From Toxonevra muliebris (lineage: Eukaryota; Arthropoda; Insecta; Diptera; Pallopteridae), in contig OY829326.1 in NCBI GenBank assembly GCA_963691655.1, forward strand, positions 94,109,235 to 94,173,234: 64,000 nt of DNA, given 5' to 3'. The notes under the pieces are model-generated. The model made no database searches. It was not told the origin of the DNA and saw only the letters and a program-made list of their open reading frames with translations. Position numbers and translations under genes: made by a program. Shown here piece by piece: positions 36,646-49,431 of the stretch; the stretch's first letter is position 1, and each line of letters starts with the position of its first letter.

Positions 36646-37499
36646 TATAATTACATCTCAAAGTGACATCAATTCGAAGCTTTACACATACAAAGACATT
36701 TTGATTATAACGTAATGCGATCATGTTTTACCACTACCACCACTTGGCAACTTAACGTGACAGTAATAAACACAAATGCGCTTCCGCTTTTAGCTTCTGT
36801 AATTTGTTGCATGAACGCCTCAAAAGTTAAGCAACATTGGCAGAGCAGTGTTGCATTTTCCATATGGTCGATTTGATTAACAAAGAGAAAAATAGAAAAA
36901 CATGCAAAGGAAAACTCCTGCTGATAATTTCAGATAAATTGGTATTTTTACTCTAGCACTCGTAGTATAATGCAAGATGTAGTGAATGAATGCCAAATTG
37001 TAAACCAATGGCTTACAATTTACTCGTTATTTGTAGGCTAAATGGAAAGAAATATGTGATTTTACTCATTCCACACAAAAGTCATTCAGTCAGGAATTCA
37101 TATTACAATGATCATTCGGAAAGAATAGCTACTTTTATGGGCTTATCTTCATTTGGCAATATAAAACGAACTTCTTTACTTTTTAACATCTGAAGGTTCT
37201 GCATTTATGTTCTAAAGTCAAAGTAAAAACGATAGATCACATTTCCTCATGGGTGAATGGCTCTAACGTGCAATAGAAACACCGCAACTAAATTTCAATT
37301 ATTCTCAAGTCTGATCTAAAAAAATTATTTTCTCCTTAGCTTAAAAAAATATTAAATGTCCTCAATGTCCATTTTTCTATATATTGTTTTAACAAATAAT
37401 TTCCCACAGTTCATTCAAAGTTAGCCATTCATATCCATGAGATTTTGTTTTGATTGAAATTTTATAATTGTCAGTAAATGCGAAAATTTCATTTTCAAT

Positions 37500-38660
37500 G
37501 TGCAGCAGCAACGGAAAATGAAAAAGAGAAGCGCAATTCATCATACTCTAATTTGACAAGACACAAACAAACTACAATAGATTTGTTTGGGCCTAGTGGC
37601 GATGGATGATATGCCATCGAAGACATCAACATCAACACCAGCCATAAACACCACAGGAAAGCAATCACAACATTTTCAACATTTCCTCACGCCTTCAGCG
37701 ACATTTTCACACACATAACAACAACAACTACAACCACACATTTGCACTTTTACTTTTGTTGCGGCAAATTGGACAACAACAACAATAATAAACACCCATA
37801 ACTATGCACCAATGCAATATAATGTGTTGCTGTCAACGTCAACAGTAATTGCTGTCGTCACCGTCATCGTCGTCCATTGTGATGATGATCATCATGCATG
37901 ATCATTTTATTTCGTTTTTTTTATTGCTGCTTGCGCGCCTGCGCTGATTTATCTGGCGATAAATCGAAAAAAGAAAAACAAAATAACAAAATCGTTGAAG
38001 CGCCATCATCAACAACAAAAGTAACAAATCTTTAAACAATAGCAGCGGCAGCAATAGCAACAGCAGCAGCAACTGTAAGAGCAACAGCAACTACATTGTA
38101 ATTGCTGATTTTGCACATTTTTATTTCTGTTGCTTGTGCTTTCGTTGTACTGTATATAAAATGATTGATTTTACTGCAACATGTTGTTGTTGAATGGTGT
38201 TGGTGATGAAGACGCTGGTGGTGGTAATGTTGAAGTGTTTCTCTTTTTGATTGCCTGACTGACTGCCTTTTTGTCTGTCCGTCTATCTATCTGCGCCGTT
38301 CAATTTCGATTCAATTGATCGCGTATGGTGATCTATGAGTTGCATTTAAATTTACAACAATAGTTCAACAACAACAGCGGCAATTGTGCTTGCATGCAGC
38401 AACAAAATTCAAACACTTCTGGCGATATTTACCGATTCATCGCAGTAGACGTCGTCATGGTCGCAAGCATCGGATTCATCAGCTGCAGATTATATGCCGA
38501 TTATGTGCGCGCTCACATGCGCAGTTTCAATTGGACCGAGTATGTATCCAGATAGACTGATTGGCTGTAAATATTCGTTTTTGATGTTGTTGTTGTTGCT
38601 GTTGTAATGATGATGATTGCTATTGTTGTTGTTATTTTTGATTCCGCTACTGTCGCTGCC
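37500..38660. other. Transposon-poor block with CAA/CAG/GTT runs, possible intronic enhancer
   Basis: About 1.1 kb with many ACAACAACA, CAGCAGCAG and GTTGTTGTT runs, ATGATGATCATCATGCATGA and mixed GC content, with no recognisable transposon. Such composition is common in fly intronic regulatory DNA, but no binding site can be claimed. The open frame at 37902-38090 is a by-product of the triplet repeats. Confidence 0.35.
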
Positions 38661-39835
38661 GGGCATAAAATCTCAACTTTCGGCATAAGTTACACAATTT
38701 TTACTGTTTAAAGAAACCGTTACCGCATTACGATATGGAAATTTTCTATGTAGTAGTAGTAGCCCAAGTAGGAAAATGTGATTTTTCCTTGTTTTCCCAA
38801 AGATGTACTTACTCGTATTTTGCGTGAAATTCGCAAGTAAAAAAGGTAAAAATATAAAGAAATGAAAAAAAAATTGTATACGCAGTAAGGCAAAATTAGT
38901 TATCAGTCTCAGATCAAAAAGACAGACAGATACAGTCGTGGTGCCTGCAATAGTGCCGGGGCTCATGGTAGCGGTATTTGCATGTATGTAAGCTAAACTA
39001 TTCAACTATACATTTTTAAATCAACGATCTGGAAATAATAATGGTGATTATCGCCATTATCACATTTTCACTTTGTGCTTATGTGTGTGTGTGTGTGTTT
39101 TGGGGGAGTGAGTTTTAATGTTTTGCATTGATTATTCAACGCCTGCTATTTTCGATAAATACATACATAAAAAAATATTTACTTATTTGGTTAAAAAAAA
39201 AAACATTATTATCAACTTGCATACATGCTTCAAAGTTATTTAGTGTGGGTACCAACCAGATCCTTTTAATACTTGCCTGTTGGTAGAGAGAACGAAATTT
39301 ATTTTAAACAAAACCAAATAGATAATATTTAAAAGCTTCCATGCTGCCATAATCATATACCTTAAAGGGAATCTTTCATTTTACATTTCAAAGGATGCCT
39401 AAAAGTTCACATAGGAAAAACATTAGATCCAATATGGTCATAACAAACCTACCACTGATAATGTCGGTTATCATCTTAACTCCTAACGAGAGAGTAAACA
39501 AACTCAAGTATTTTTGGCACAAGTAGAGATTTTTTTCATTTATGGTTTTTATTGCTGTAAAATTATATTGAAACCAGTGTTGGCAGAGTAGATTGCACCG
39601 CAAAATTTATGCTATTCTTTAAGATAAAAAACCGCGCTAAATTACACCACTCAATTTCTTTAATGTAAAGTAAACAATGTAAAGAAATAAAAAAAAAGTT
39701 AAGTTAAAGAATTTTTCTTTAATTTAAAATAAGTTCATTTAAAGTTAATTAAATATTTATATCTTTATAATAATAATATATTATAATTTTTGTAAAAAAC
39801 AACACTGGAAATAATAAAACTTAAATATTAAATAT

Positions 39836-40957
39836 TTTCATCCGAAGAAAATATTCAACAAATTTGTGATGAAACTGATGTTTAAATACTATAAATTAAA
39901 TACGATGATGTATTTAATGGACCCTATAACTAAATACTAATCAATGTGGATTCCAATGCATTTTGTTTATTGTGAAGGACATAATTTCGATAACTCATTG
40001 ACTTGCCATTACTGGTAATGTACCCAACCTCAAAAAACTACCAAAAATATTTTTTTTCTGATGATTATCGCTATATTTTTTGTATCGTACCGAGGCATAA
40101 TTTTAATAATGGCATTTGAGCCTTTATCAATGTCGGATGAGGTCGGCATATATTCCCTGAGTTTGTGCAGTCACAGCATTGAAAGAGATCTTCCGAGTCG
40201 GGGTGCTCTGAGCCATAATGGGTTAAAGAATTAATTACATTTTAAAATTGTCTCCTAAAACTGTAGAGCTAATCCAATAACACTGTCCTGCATGGGTCTT
40301 CCGAATAAGATTTCATTTTTCATGCTGAAAACGAATCAAGGGTCAAAAACTTCCCATCACGTTTTAGAAAAAAATGGGGTTGAAACCCTTAAAAATAGCT
40401 ACAAACTTCGAAATTCAGAAATTAGAAGTTAATGGTTGAATCATGCCTTTTCCAATGAGCCCTAAGCCAAATTTTTCGCATGCGCTCTTAAAGCATGGGA
40501 TGTGTTTATATCTAGGGGTGCAGGAAAAAAATGTACACGGAACGGATATCGAAAGTTCAAAATGGCGGATCAAATATGGCGAACGAGCTTAGGGTGAAAG
40601 ACCCATTTGATGGTAGAAAAACGAAACTTTAAATCAAAAACAGTTACTGACTTAGAAAAACTATGAATGCAGGATTGCTCAGCTTTACCTTTTTTTATGA
40701 ATCTGAAGTCAAACCTCATGTCAAAGAAAACAAATCGGATTTGGTCGCATAATGTAACTAAGATTTCAAATTTATTTTTTTTTATATATGACTTTTGAAA
40801 AAGAAACCGATAGAAGTAAAAAAGATTTAAAAATAGTTCAATAGATTTTATTTTTACTTTTTTTCCATCCACTGGCAATTAATATCAAAAATTAGAAGAA
40901 AGTTTCCACATTTTGAGGGGGAGGCTAGAACCCCCAAACCCTCTAAATACGCCCTTG
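39836..40957 (+). mobile_element. hAT-like non-autonomous element, family copy C (5'-truncated)
   Basis: It is the same orientation and order as copy A, from TTTTCATCCGAAGAAAATAT through to CCCTCTAAATACGCCCTTG at 40957. The first ~35 bp, with the terminal repeat and G run, are missing. It carries about 200 bp around 40380-40610 with no counterpart in copy A and is clearly more diverged, so it is probably older. The - strand open frame at 40570-40878 lies inside it and shows no known domain. Confidence 0.75.
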
Positions 40958-41121
40958 CATTGTTTACCCTTATTTACGCGTAACTTGCGCCAAAACTGTA
41001 AACAATTCAAGAAATCGTCATTTACGTGGAAAATGCCAACAGTGATTGAAGCTCACCTTATTTGTGGTGGCGTTGGGGTAACTCTTAATTAGTGCAGCCA
41101 AGCAAATCTTTAATCCTTTGA

Positions 41122-42176
41122 AAGGCCATATTTAGGGGGAGGTTTTGGGGGTTCTGACCCCCCCACCCCCCGAAATGTGGAAATTTTATTCTAATTTTTA
41201 AGATTAATTGCCTATGGATGGAAAAAAAAGTCAAAATAAAATCTATTTAACGATATTTTTTACTTCCATCGGTTTTTTTTTCTAAAAAGTCAAATATAAA
41301 AAATAAATTTGAAGTCTTAGTTACACTATGCGATCAAATCCGATTTGTTTTCTTCGACATGAAGTTTGACTACGGATTCAAAAAGAGAAGGTGATACTGA
41401 GCACTCCTGCATTCATAGTTTTTCTGGGTCAGTAACTGTTTTTGATTTAAGGTTTCGTCCTGAATCAGTTTGAAAAGTTTAAAAACTAATAAAAATAGAA
41501 AAAATTATCGGATCCTTGTAAAATAAGACTTGCTTGAACCCCATTTTTTCCTAAAACGTTAAGTGATGGGAAGTTTTTGACCGCAGATTCGTGTTCAACG
41601 TAAAACATTCTTTCGCAAAAACTCCATATTATTAGCAAAACCCATCTTAAAATATAATTAATTTTTTAACGCATTATTGCTCAGAGCACCACGACTAGAA
41701 AGATCTCTTTCAATGCTGCGACTTCACGAATTTAGGAATATAAGCCAACCTCATCCGGGTTCCTTATCATTGATAATGACTCAAATTCCCAATGATGATC
41801 ATTTGAAAAAAATTAGCCTCTACTATTTTTAGTAATTTTTTTTTCAATGAGATAATGAAATTATGTCTCTCACGATAAAAAAAAGCATTCGAATGCACAT
41901 TGAATAATATTTATTTGAACAAATTTAATTTGATTAATCTGGGAATTTTTTGTCACTTTTGGCCATTTTTTTGAGGTTAAGAATAAAAAAAATCGGAAAA
42001 TTTTTCCTAAAATTTGATGGACCCTTAAAATTTTAATTTTATAGGGTCCATCAAATATATCATCGATTTAATTTATTGTATTTAAAAATCAGTTTGATAA
42101 AAATTATTTATGAATATTTTCTTCGAATGAAACCCACCCCCGCCCCCCCCGAAAAAAATTTCTGGCTACGGCCCTG
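41122..42176 (-). mobile_element. hAT-like non-autonomous element, family copy B (inverted relative to A)
   Basis: This is a reverse-complement copy of element A, from CAGGGCCGTAGCCAG (complement of 42176-42162) to AAAGGCCATATTTAG at 41122. Flanking 8-mers are ATCCTTTG (41114-41121) and ATCCTTTC (42177-42184), an 8-bp duplication with one mismatch. Long stretches are nearly identical to copy A, so the two form a ~1.05 kb inverted repeat with about 5 kb between them, inside the large pigs intron. Confidence 0.85.
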
Positions 42177-42999
42177 ATCCTTTCACACCTAACTGATAGC
42201 AAACGAACTATCATCTTACACCAAAAAAAAAAAACTAGATGGGAGGCTAAATTCAGGCATAGTCAAATATTAAATAGTCTTCACGCCTTCTAATAAAAAA
42301 AATAGTTAATAGTTTAATAGTTGTTTGGGGAAATTTTGCATTTTATTGTAGCTTCGTCCATATTTATTTTGCTTTACAAATTTCACAACAATTTAACAAT
42401 TTCAACGAATTATTCTGAATTTGAATTTGGTTTAATTTATTTCAGTATTTCCATTGACAGTAAGTTTTGGAAGTTGTTTAATTTCAGAGCTTAAGTTTTT
42501 TCATCGAATATTCCTGGTTATAAGAAATAAAAATTCTACATATGAACCAAAACGCCAAAACGCCGGCTGGAGCGTTTTTTTTCTCGTTCGTGTATCGTTT
42601 TTTTTTTTTTTGCTTATTCATAAACTTTATTTCGATAACTAACAATTTCAAAGGTATGGCCATGTAATTTCTATGATCTATTTTCAAGGTAAAGGAACGT
42701 GGAAAATATAACAATAGGATACATTTATTCAGTTTTCGGTTTTAGATTGGTATATAATGGGTCTCGGGAATTAGTAGAATTTTAAGATCGCTGATTCTTA
42801 CCCTGTATTCAAATTTTCTCTTTCCTATCTATGATTTTCTTTATATCGACTCGAAACCTATAATTTTTTTTTTTTTTTGTGGATTCAATTCTTTACCTGA
42901 GAATAGAACCTGTTGAACTGGTACTTGAGTCACGTATTTAAGAACTAAATCACCGAAATGATCCATTTTATTAGAACAATCCATTTGGACAATTTTTAA

Positions 43000-43085
43000 G
43001 AACTTAACCCCATCTGGGAATCGAACCTGGGGCAGAAGGAACTCCAGTCAAGCACTTATCCACGAAATAACCATTGTTAAACGTC
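43000..43085 (-). mobile_element. tRNA-like sequence, probably a second SINE family relic
   Basis: The - strand contains CCCAGGTTCGATTCCCAG, a good tRNA B box, at 43031-43015. About 40 bp before it lies GTGGATAAGTGCTTGACTGG, resembling the D-arm and anticodon region. It cannot form an intact acceptor stem, so it is not a tRNA gene. It abuts a LINE relic. Confidence 0.4.
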
Positions 43086-43680
43086 GTCGAGCTGTTTCTG
43101 AACTAGATTAGCAGCTTCTGTAGGAGATTAATGTGACGCTAAAATGGCGGTATCGTCTGGATAAGTAGCTATAGTAACACCATTAGTTTCAGGCAAGTCG
43201 CAAGTAAAAATCGAATAAAGAGCAGTAACCAGAACACTGCCCTGTGGTACTTCGGCTTTCACTTGACATTTGGCTGATGTTTCATCATTTATCATAGAAC
43301 TTTAAGACAAATAAAAATCATTTGACATGGAACTTTAAGACAAATAAAATGGAGCTGGAAGTAAATTTTTTAATTTGTATAACAGCCCTTGATGCCAAAC
43401 TTTTTCGAACGCTTCTTGAATGTCCAAAAATATGGCAGAGCAATATTTTTTGAATTCCAGAAAATTAGTGACAATATTGATGATATTGCTCAGGAGTCCC
43501 GTGCTTATGACAATTGGTGATTCGGAACTATATTCTTATTTTCTTGTATTATTAGCAATCTACTACTTCAAATATTTTCGAGAATATTGCCAGCAAACTT
43601 ATAGGTCAATATGAGAGCACTGAGTTGTCAGGTTTATTTGGTTTAGGTATACTTATTATTTCAACACATTTCCATAGAAA
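43085..43680 (-). pseudogene. Jockey-clade LINE reverse-transcriptase relic
   Basis: The - strand, in several frames, encodes IFLDIQEAFEKVWHQGLLYK around 43440-43370, then EVPQGSVL near 43250 and TIATYPDDTAILASH near 43170-43130, the catalytic palm (YADDT altered to YPDDT). These are the ordered boxes of a Jockey-type reverse transcriptase. The 43261-43345 stretch contains a short tandem duplication (CATTTGACATGGAACTTTAA-like). The copy has stops and shifts. Confidence 0.65.
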
Positions 43681-44899
43681 AGGAAAGTGGTTTAATGAGC
43701 AAGATTATTTCTTATTCTTATAATTGAAAGAAAATCGCAATAACTAAAAACAACAATAAGTAATTAATTATGTTCACCTTTTTGCCTGTTTAAGTTATCA
43801 AATTTTTAAGTATTTTATATTTATTTTCAAACTTATCTCAAATGATATTTACTCCAAGGTCAGATGTAATCCTTATTTTCGATGATCTACAAATACTTAA
43901 TTTTAAGTACATACTTAGTCAAGCCAATTCTTTAAATTTAATTAACCATGAATATCATGACTTCCGTATACATACGAGTACATTTTCAATTTATGTCTGC
44001 ATATTTATTTATTTTTTTTATTCATTTAACGCTTACGATAATAAATCAAATTTACAAACTTGCAACCAATTAGCATTAATATACCACAATGATCTACAAT
44101 AAAACTCACACTCTCATAAGATCGCGATAGCAGTAGCAGCACATTTAACAGCTACTATAGAGATGTACATATGTACAGTATGTTCAAAAAGTAAGTTATC
44201 AAACAACAACAAACATTTTAGCACCAAAAATTATTCCAAATAATAAACAGCTTTAAATTTATTTTTACATCACTATAAATTTACATGGAATGTTGTTAGA
44301 TAATTTGATAATGAAAAAAAATTGGTTCTGTTTTTTTTTAAGTTTAATATTACAAAATGATAAGACGATAAGGTAAAAGGAAGTTGTTAAAAATTTCTAT
44401 CTCCAAAAGGCTACTTTTTTTTTTTGTCTAGAATACTTTTTCTGCCTGCTTAGAAAAAAGCATTTTAACCTGCCTTTACATTACCATTTGATGACGATTC
44501 AGAACATAGTGGTGATCATTCGAAAATGAACATATTTCCATGCATTTTTAGAAATTCTGAATAAAGTGTTGTGATCTGAGATGATGAAAACATTACCTAC
44601 CTATTCAGCTTTTCTCTTCAGGTACTAGTCTGGCGATTAAACACTATATGTACGTTCAACTAGGTTTCCACTGATGCAATGTAGATTTTTCCTATTTTTG
44701 CTATTTCAGATGTTTTAAAACTAGGAAATGGATCCATCGCTCACTTCATATCTTCATAATATTACTGGTATTTTAGGCACACTCCATGCGGCTTAATACT
44801 GATGTAAATATAATTTAAAAGCTATTAACTTATTATTGGTAAGCTTTTTTTGGTGCCAAACTTCTGTTTCGAGGTTTTTTACAACTTACTTTTCCAACA

Positions 44900-45560
44900 T
44901 ACTGTATGTATGTAAGTTGTTTGTTGCTGTAATAAAATAAAACGGCCGAAACTACAAAACAGAAACAATTTAACAACATAATGACAGAGTATATTTATGT
45001 ATGCGCTTAGATACATATGTAGTGAATGAAAGAATAAATGAGTGACTGAATGATTGATTGATTGAATGAAAGCAGCAAAGCGTATAAACGCTTTTAACAA
45101 CTTGTTGATGACAGACAAATGACAGCAAAGCTTACAAAAAACAAACATTGTCTACTGTATATAAAAGAGGTGACCAACGAGATCGCCATTATCATCAATT
45201 CCCATCAACATCATCATGATATTCATGGATGCTCGTCATCTTCAACAACAACAATAAACTATGGTATGGTGCCCGTACAGCTGCGCACATACATTCAATT
45301 CATCAGTTGCGGTGTTGGTGTTGCAATGCAGCGTCGCGTCGCGTTTATTGAGCGAGAATTGATAACGACCACGTCGCGGCATTTTCAAATCATTTGATTG
45401 CAACTACTTCACGTTGCAGCAGACAGACAGATAATGGTGATGATCATGGTGATAATGATGATGCATAGTGGCCTTTGTGTTGCTCATCACGCAGAAAATT
45501 TCTCGTTTAGTTGCGCAGTGGTTACGCGATTCTTATCAAATTACAATTTTGATTAATGGC
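44900..45560. other. Transposon-poor block, possible regulatory DNA
   Basis: Mixed composition with GAATGAATGATTGATTGATT, CATCATCATGATATTCATGA and CAACAACAACAA words, GCGTCGCGTCGCG and GTGATGATCATGGTGATAAT. There is no element end and no coding family. Confidence 0.3.
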
Positions 45561-46069
45561 AAACCGTGATATTTCATTCAAGTCCTAGTCGTAATTGTAT
45601 GAGGATAGGGTTCGAAATAAACAAGGAGTTCAGATAATTATTTAGATTGAATTACAAATAATATTAATATGAATTACATATATAATAATTGCATGGCATA
45701 CAATAAGTTTGTGAGCTTGTTGGGTCTATCTTTTGCATCTATTTGTGTTTCGCGTGTTATATTTATGCACGAAGTGAAGCGAATATAGCTGTAAGACGAA
45801 GACGCGCATATACATATCCGTTGGTCTTCTGCGGATCCCATAAGCTAAATAATATGAAAAGTTTTGGGTAACTGGGTGTGTGGATGAATGTGGAATAGCA
45901 TTCCACAGAAAAAAGAAGAGAGAGATTGGAAAGAGGCACGCGGAACCTCCCAATAACCTGAAATTTCATTATGGGATTCCTTAGGAACTACTTGTGGTAT
46001 GGCACTAAGATTTCGTATTTGAAGTATTATTTGTCAATGGAATTTTGTAGAAAATTATTTATAGGCTTG

Positions 46070-46345
46070 GATTAGTGGGCGTGGCATCTACCAAATTAAA
46101 CAGTTTCGGGTAACAAACCATCAACCATAACTGGGGAACTATCGTAAGAAATTAAAATTGATTGATTCTTAGGCAAGTGGACGTGGTATCTCCCAAACAA
46201 ACGAAGTGGGGTCCAGGAACTCCAAAATCCTCCTGTAAATTCCGCACTGTGGGAACCATAACAAGGTAAACAATGAATGTTTGTGTGTGAAGGCGGCATT
46301 GGGTAGAATGTGGTGGTGGGCGTGGCATCTCCCATACAAAGAAAT
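46070..46345 (+). repeat. Degenerate minisatellite of GTGGGCGTGGCATCTCCCA units
   Basis: Three variants of GTGGGCGTGGCATCTCCCA lie at about 46076, 46167 and 46316, each followed by A-rich sequence (AAACAAACGAA, TACAAAGAAATT). The 90-150 bp spacing suggests an expanded, decayed unit. Open frames across it on the - strand are by-products. Confidence 0.4.
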
Positions 46346-47689
46346 TGCTTGAAACGACGATTTGACATGCAGTCTAGAGTAATTTGGAGTCGTTAAACTC
46401 AAGTCTGAAGACCGTTTTGCTCCATCAAGTCAGGTTTTCGAGATAACGGTACACGAAATCATGAAAATGGCTTTATAAAGACCATGTCCGGGCATTCTTA
46501 ATGTATGTCTTATCATTTTTGGTGTCTATAGAAAAGTTGTCTGATAGAAAAAGAAGCACATTTTTTCGAAAACATCTAAGTTCCATACACCCAAATTTTG
46601 GGAGTTTTTTAACACATTAAGTCTGAGAGCAAACCGATTAAAAACCAAAAAGTCTTCATTCACACGTCTTTATCTTCACAAATTCAAACAGCAAATAGTA
46701 TTATCGAATTTTTTTATTTTTTGTCAAGTTTCTTTCTTCGTGTTAGAATAACTGTGATAGCGATTACGTGTTTCGATAACATTTTTCATTTGCATCTTAT
46801 CAGTGAAGAAAAAACTCTCGAACACTTCCTCAAGGGCTGTTCGATGAACTTTGGCAAACTTTTTCTCGGTGGAATAAATGAGGCACCTCTAAAATCAAAC
46901 CCATTACTCTGCTGAATTTTATCTAATCTGACTAAATAGTTTTGGAGACCTAGTACACTGGAACAGCAATCTCTTTAACATTAGAACTGAAGCAATGGCA
47001 TCAAAAAGGTGCTTCCATATACTTTCCATCTACATTTTTAACAATTTTCTAAATTAATGACCAAAAGTTCTGATAGTTATCTGATTATACGCAAAGAAAT
47101 ATTTATTTCCTTTGTACGACTTGCCAGTCTTTATTATGCACATGAAAAAGGTTATAAAATATAGTTATTGTTAAGCTAAGATCAATAACTTCATTTGTAC
47201 CTAAACTTTTTTATCAATATATTGTATATGCAGGTATGTATTTTAGAATGATCTTGCTTTTATTACCCGCTTGGAAAGCCTCAATTTAATAAAATTTAAG
47301 AAAATAAAAAAATGAATTGTGCAATGAATGCGAACAAGGTCTATGGGATTCTGCAAGGCCCTCAACGAGAATTACAAAAAGTTCTGAAAATTTATTTAAC
47401 ATCAAGTATCATATTTCCTACGACATATTCAAAAAACGTTTGTATCCTCAACGAAAATGCATAAAATTTACTAAGGAAATGCGATGGTATCAAATCTCTC
47501 AACTCGGCAAAACATTAATGAGATTTATGTGCAGAGAAATACACACTGTGTACAAAGGTCAAAAGTGCGAAAAAGCCGCTGTTTTTACTTTTGTTGTTGC
47601 TATTATTGTTGTACTTGGTTGCTAGACATTTGGTTGATTATTTGTTTAGACAATGAACAAACGAACGCGTGAATTTATGCAGTGTGCCA

Positions 47690-48060
47690 GCAGCAGCGCA
47701 TCTTACAGATCTTGTGTCATGCCGAGGTCAAAGATGGAAGCGCATTTCGTTTGCTTCATTCATGATGAGGTAGCGGCAATGGCAACGGCAATGGCTACAG
47801 CGACAACTATTGCAACAGTTAGTTAGTTGCTGCTGCTGCTATTACTGTCTATGCTTTGCTACTAATAAACTTTAATATTGCTGATGTTATTAGCTGTTGC
47901 CTGCCGTTGCTGCTTATGATGAGGATAATGATGATGCTGATAGTTCATCAGTGGCATTGTTGCATCTACTTCTTTTCTTTTTGTTTGTTTGTTTACTTGT
48001 AGCCGCTGACTTTTTTGACTTTTGTATTTCATATTAGGAAGAAACATGCTGCAATTCGTT
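47690..48060. other. Triplet-rich block just upstream of the GAS2 exon
   Basis: Contains GGCAATGGCAACGGCAATGG, TTGCTGCTGCTGCT and GATGATGCTGA runs and CAGCAGCAGCGCAT, about 350-700 bp before the exon at 48403. No transposon or coding frame was recognised. Possible regulatory intron sequence. Confidence 0.3.
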
Positions 48061-48402
48061 TACAGATTTGTTAAATTAATATTTGCAAACGCAATGGATT
48101 CAATGAATCCAATGGATGCGCGCTTTAACGTGCTATTGCAATTTGTAGTCTTCTTCATTTGAAAACAAAAACAATGAAAAAACCCAAAATTAATAGTTTT
48201 GCTGCGTGTTGCATTGGGGATAGTCCGATTGTTGTTTATACCACAAGTATTTTGGGAAATTCGCAGACATGGGGGTGGATAGATAATTATAATTATATGC
48301 TTTTGAAACACGCTAATTAATAAAATACCATGATTTACGCTGAGGTCTTATTTACTGTTTAGTGTTATTAATGAAATTTCCTTATTTCCTTTTATTTTAC
48401 AG

Positions 48403-48510
48403 GTTCGAGATTTGGTAGAGAAATGCACATGTCCATCACAATTTCCAATGGTTCGTGTATCAGAGGGAAAGTATCGTATTGGAGATACTAAAGTTTTAAT
48501 CTTTGTGCGG
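48403..48510 (+). CDS. pigs: pigs, internal exon: first half of GAS2 (GAR) domain
   Basis: A 36-codon exon in phase 0 on both sides. The acceptor is TTTTACAG and the donor GTAAGT. It reads VRDLVEKCTCPSQFPMVRVS and then EGKYRIGDTKVLIFVR. This is the first half of the GAS2-related domain: the CxC pair, the F..x.RxSxGxYRxG core and the final IFVR strand all match vertebrate GAS2 (CKCPNKF..ERLSQGRYRVGEKILFIR). The domain binds microtubules and carries conserved cysteines thought to hold a metal. The exon is isolated, with a 25.4 kb intron before it and a 10.4 kb intron after it. It has no stops and normal borders. It is too short to be found by length-based gene calling, so family recognition decides the call. 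Confidence 0.94.
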
Positions 48511-48839
48511 GTAAGTTTTAATATAAACCAAATAACTATTGTACAATTACACAGGTCTGCGAGGTTTTAGATGATTAAAAACAAACAGTGGTTTCCTATG
48601 TTCATGTATTAGAATGGATTGATTTTGTAATCCATTTTTTTCGCAATTTATTTGTTGGATCTTTTTGATGTGATAACAGCTTTACTCCGGGCTGAAAGAA
48701 AATTTATAGTGGAGTGAATTGATAGAAATTAAAATCAAATGTCACGTCGGTGTCGTGTGAGGTTTCATAGTATGTGTAAGTTTATAAGTGTTTTTTTTTT
48801 ATGAGATATTATAGATATTATGAGGCCGTATGTGATTGG

Positions 48840-49430
48840 AATGAGATGAGAACACCGCAGTGTCTTTTGCAAATGTTAATATAGTAGTATGACAACTGCT
48901 TGGTATATCGGAACTAAAGATTAGGTAGAGCAAAGGACCTAAGACACTGTCTTGAAGAACCCTAGCCAAAATATCGAACCATTTGAACGTGAAGTCTTTG
49001 TATTTAAAAAAAATTTGTTTTTTTTGTTTTGATGGCCTTCTTGCACAATGGCTTGGATTATGTATAAAACGGCAGAGGAATAGGACTGTTTTTTTTCAAA
49101 AGCAAATCTTATTTCAGTGATAATATGGTGAACTTGTTCGATGGTACCATGCTCTGTTTGAAGCCAAGCTGGTGTTAATTATTTTTTTATTCTAAAAAGT
49201 ACAGATAAGAGACTTATAGGTCTGTATGAGTTTACCTTTGTCGAATCTTTGCCTGATTTTGGGAACATTATAATCTGAGATAGCTTCAAGGTACGAGTAT
49301 AGTAGCCAGTATAAAGAACGGCATTGAATATATGCAGGAGATGCATTATTGTAATGTGGAGAAGTTCTTTCCTGTTCTGAGATCAGGACCTGGAGATTTT
49401 TTGGGGTTTATTCCATTTGAAATTACAGAT
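48840..49430 (-). pseudogene. Jockey-clade LINE reverse-transcriptase relic (5' RT part to palm)
   Basis: The - strand begins at about 49430 with ISNGINPKKSPGPD, the conserved start of the reverse-transcriptase domain. Broken frames follow, then VLQDSVLGPLLYLIFS (for GVPQGSVLGPLLY) near 48960 and TILTFAKDTAVFSSHSN (for TxATFADDTAVFSSH) near 48880. The catalytic DD is changed to KD. It directly abuts the poly(A) end of the next LINE. Confidence 0.65.
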
Positions 49431-49431
49431 A

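Larger units (their letters stand above)
23005..48402 (+). other. pigs: pigs intron (25.4 kb) between CH and GAS2 domains
   Basis: GTAAGT donor and TTTTACAG acceptor, phase 0 on both sides. It contains LINE relics (24080-24900, 29700-30500, 32310-32530, 43085-43680), an inverted-repeat-bounded unit (32722-33825), three copies of a ~1.05-1.1 kb hAT-like family (34980-42176), tRNA-like sequence (43000-43085), a minisatellite (46070-46345) and several microsatellites. Blocks at 25750-26070, 37500-38660, 44900-45560 and 47690-48060 are less AT-rich and free of recognisable transposons. In 23010-24070, 24910-25740, 26080-29690, 33830-34970, 36060-37490, 38670-39830 and 43690-44890 I see no gene. 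No host gene nested in the intron was recognised on either strand. Confidence 0.88.

Noticed and set aside
40570..40878. 102-codon - strand frame inside hAT-like copy C as a transposase
   Set aside because: No catalytic motif or dimerisation domain is visible. The related copies A and B do not preserve it as a clear gene.
46790..46870. + strand SEEKTLEHFLKGCSMNFGKLFLGG as a LINE zinc-knuckle end
   Set aside because: It resembles EETLEHFLxxCP..., but the preceding CxxC pair and any flanking LINE sequence are missing, so it is too weak to annotate.
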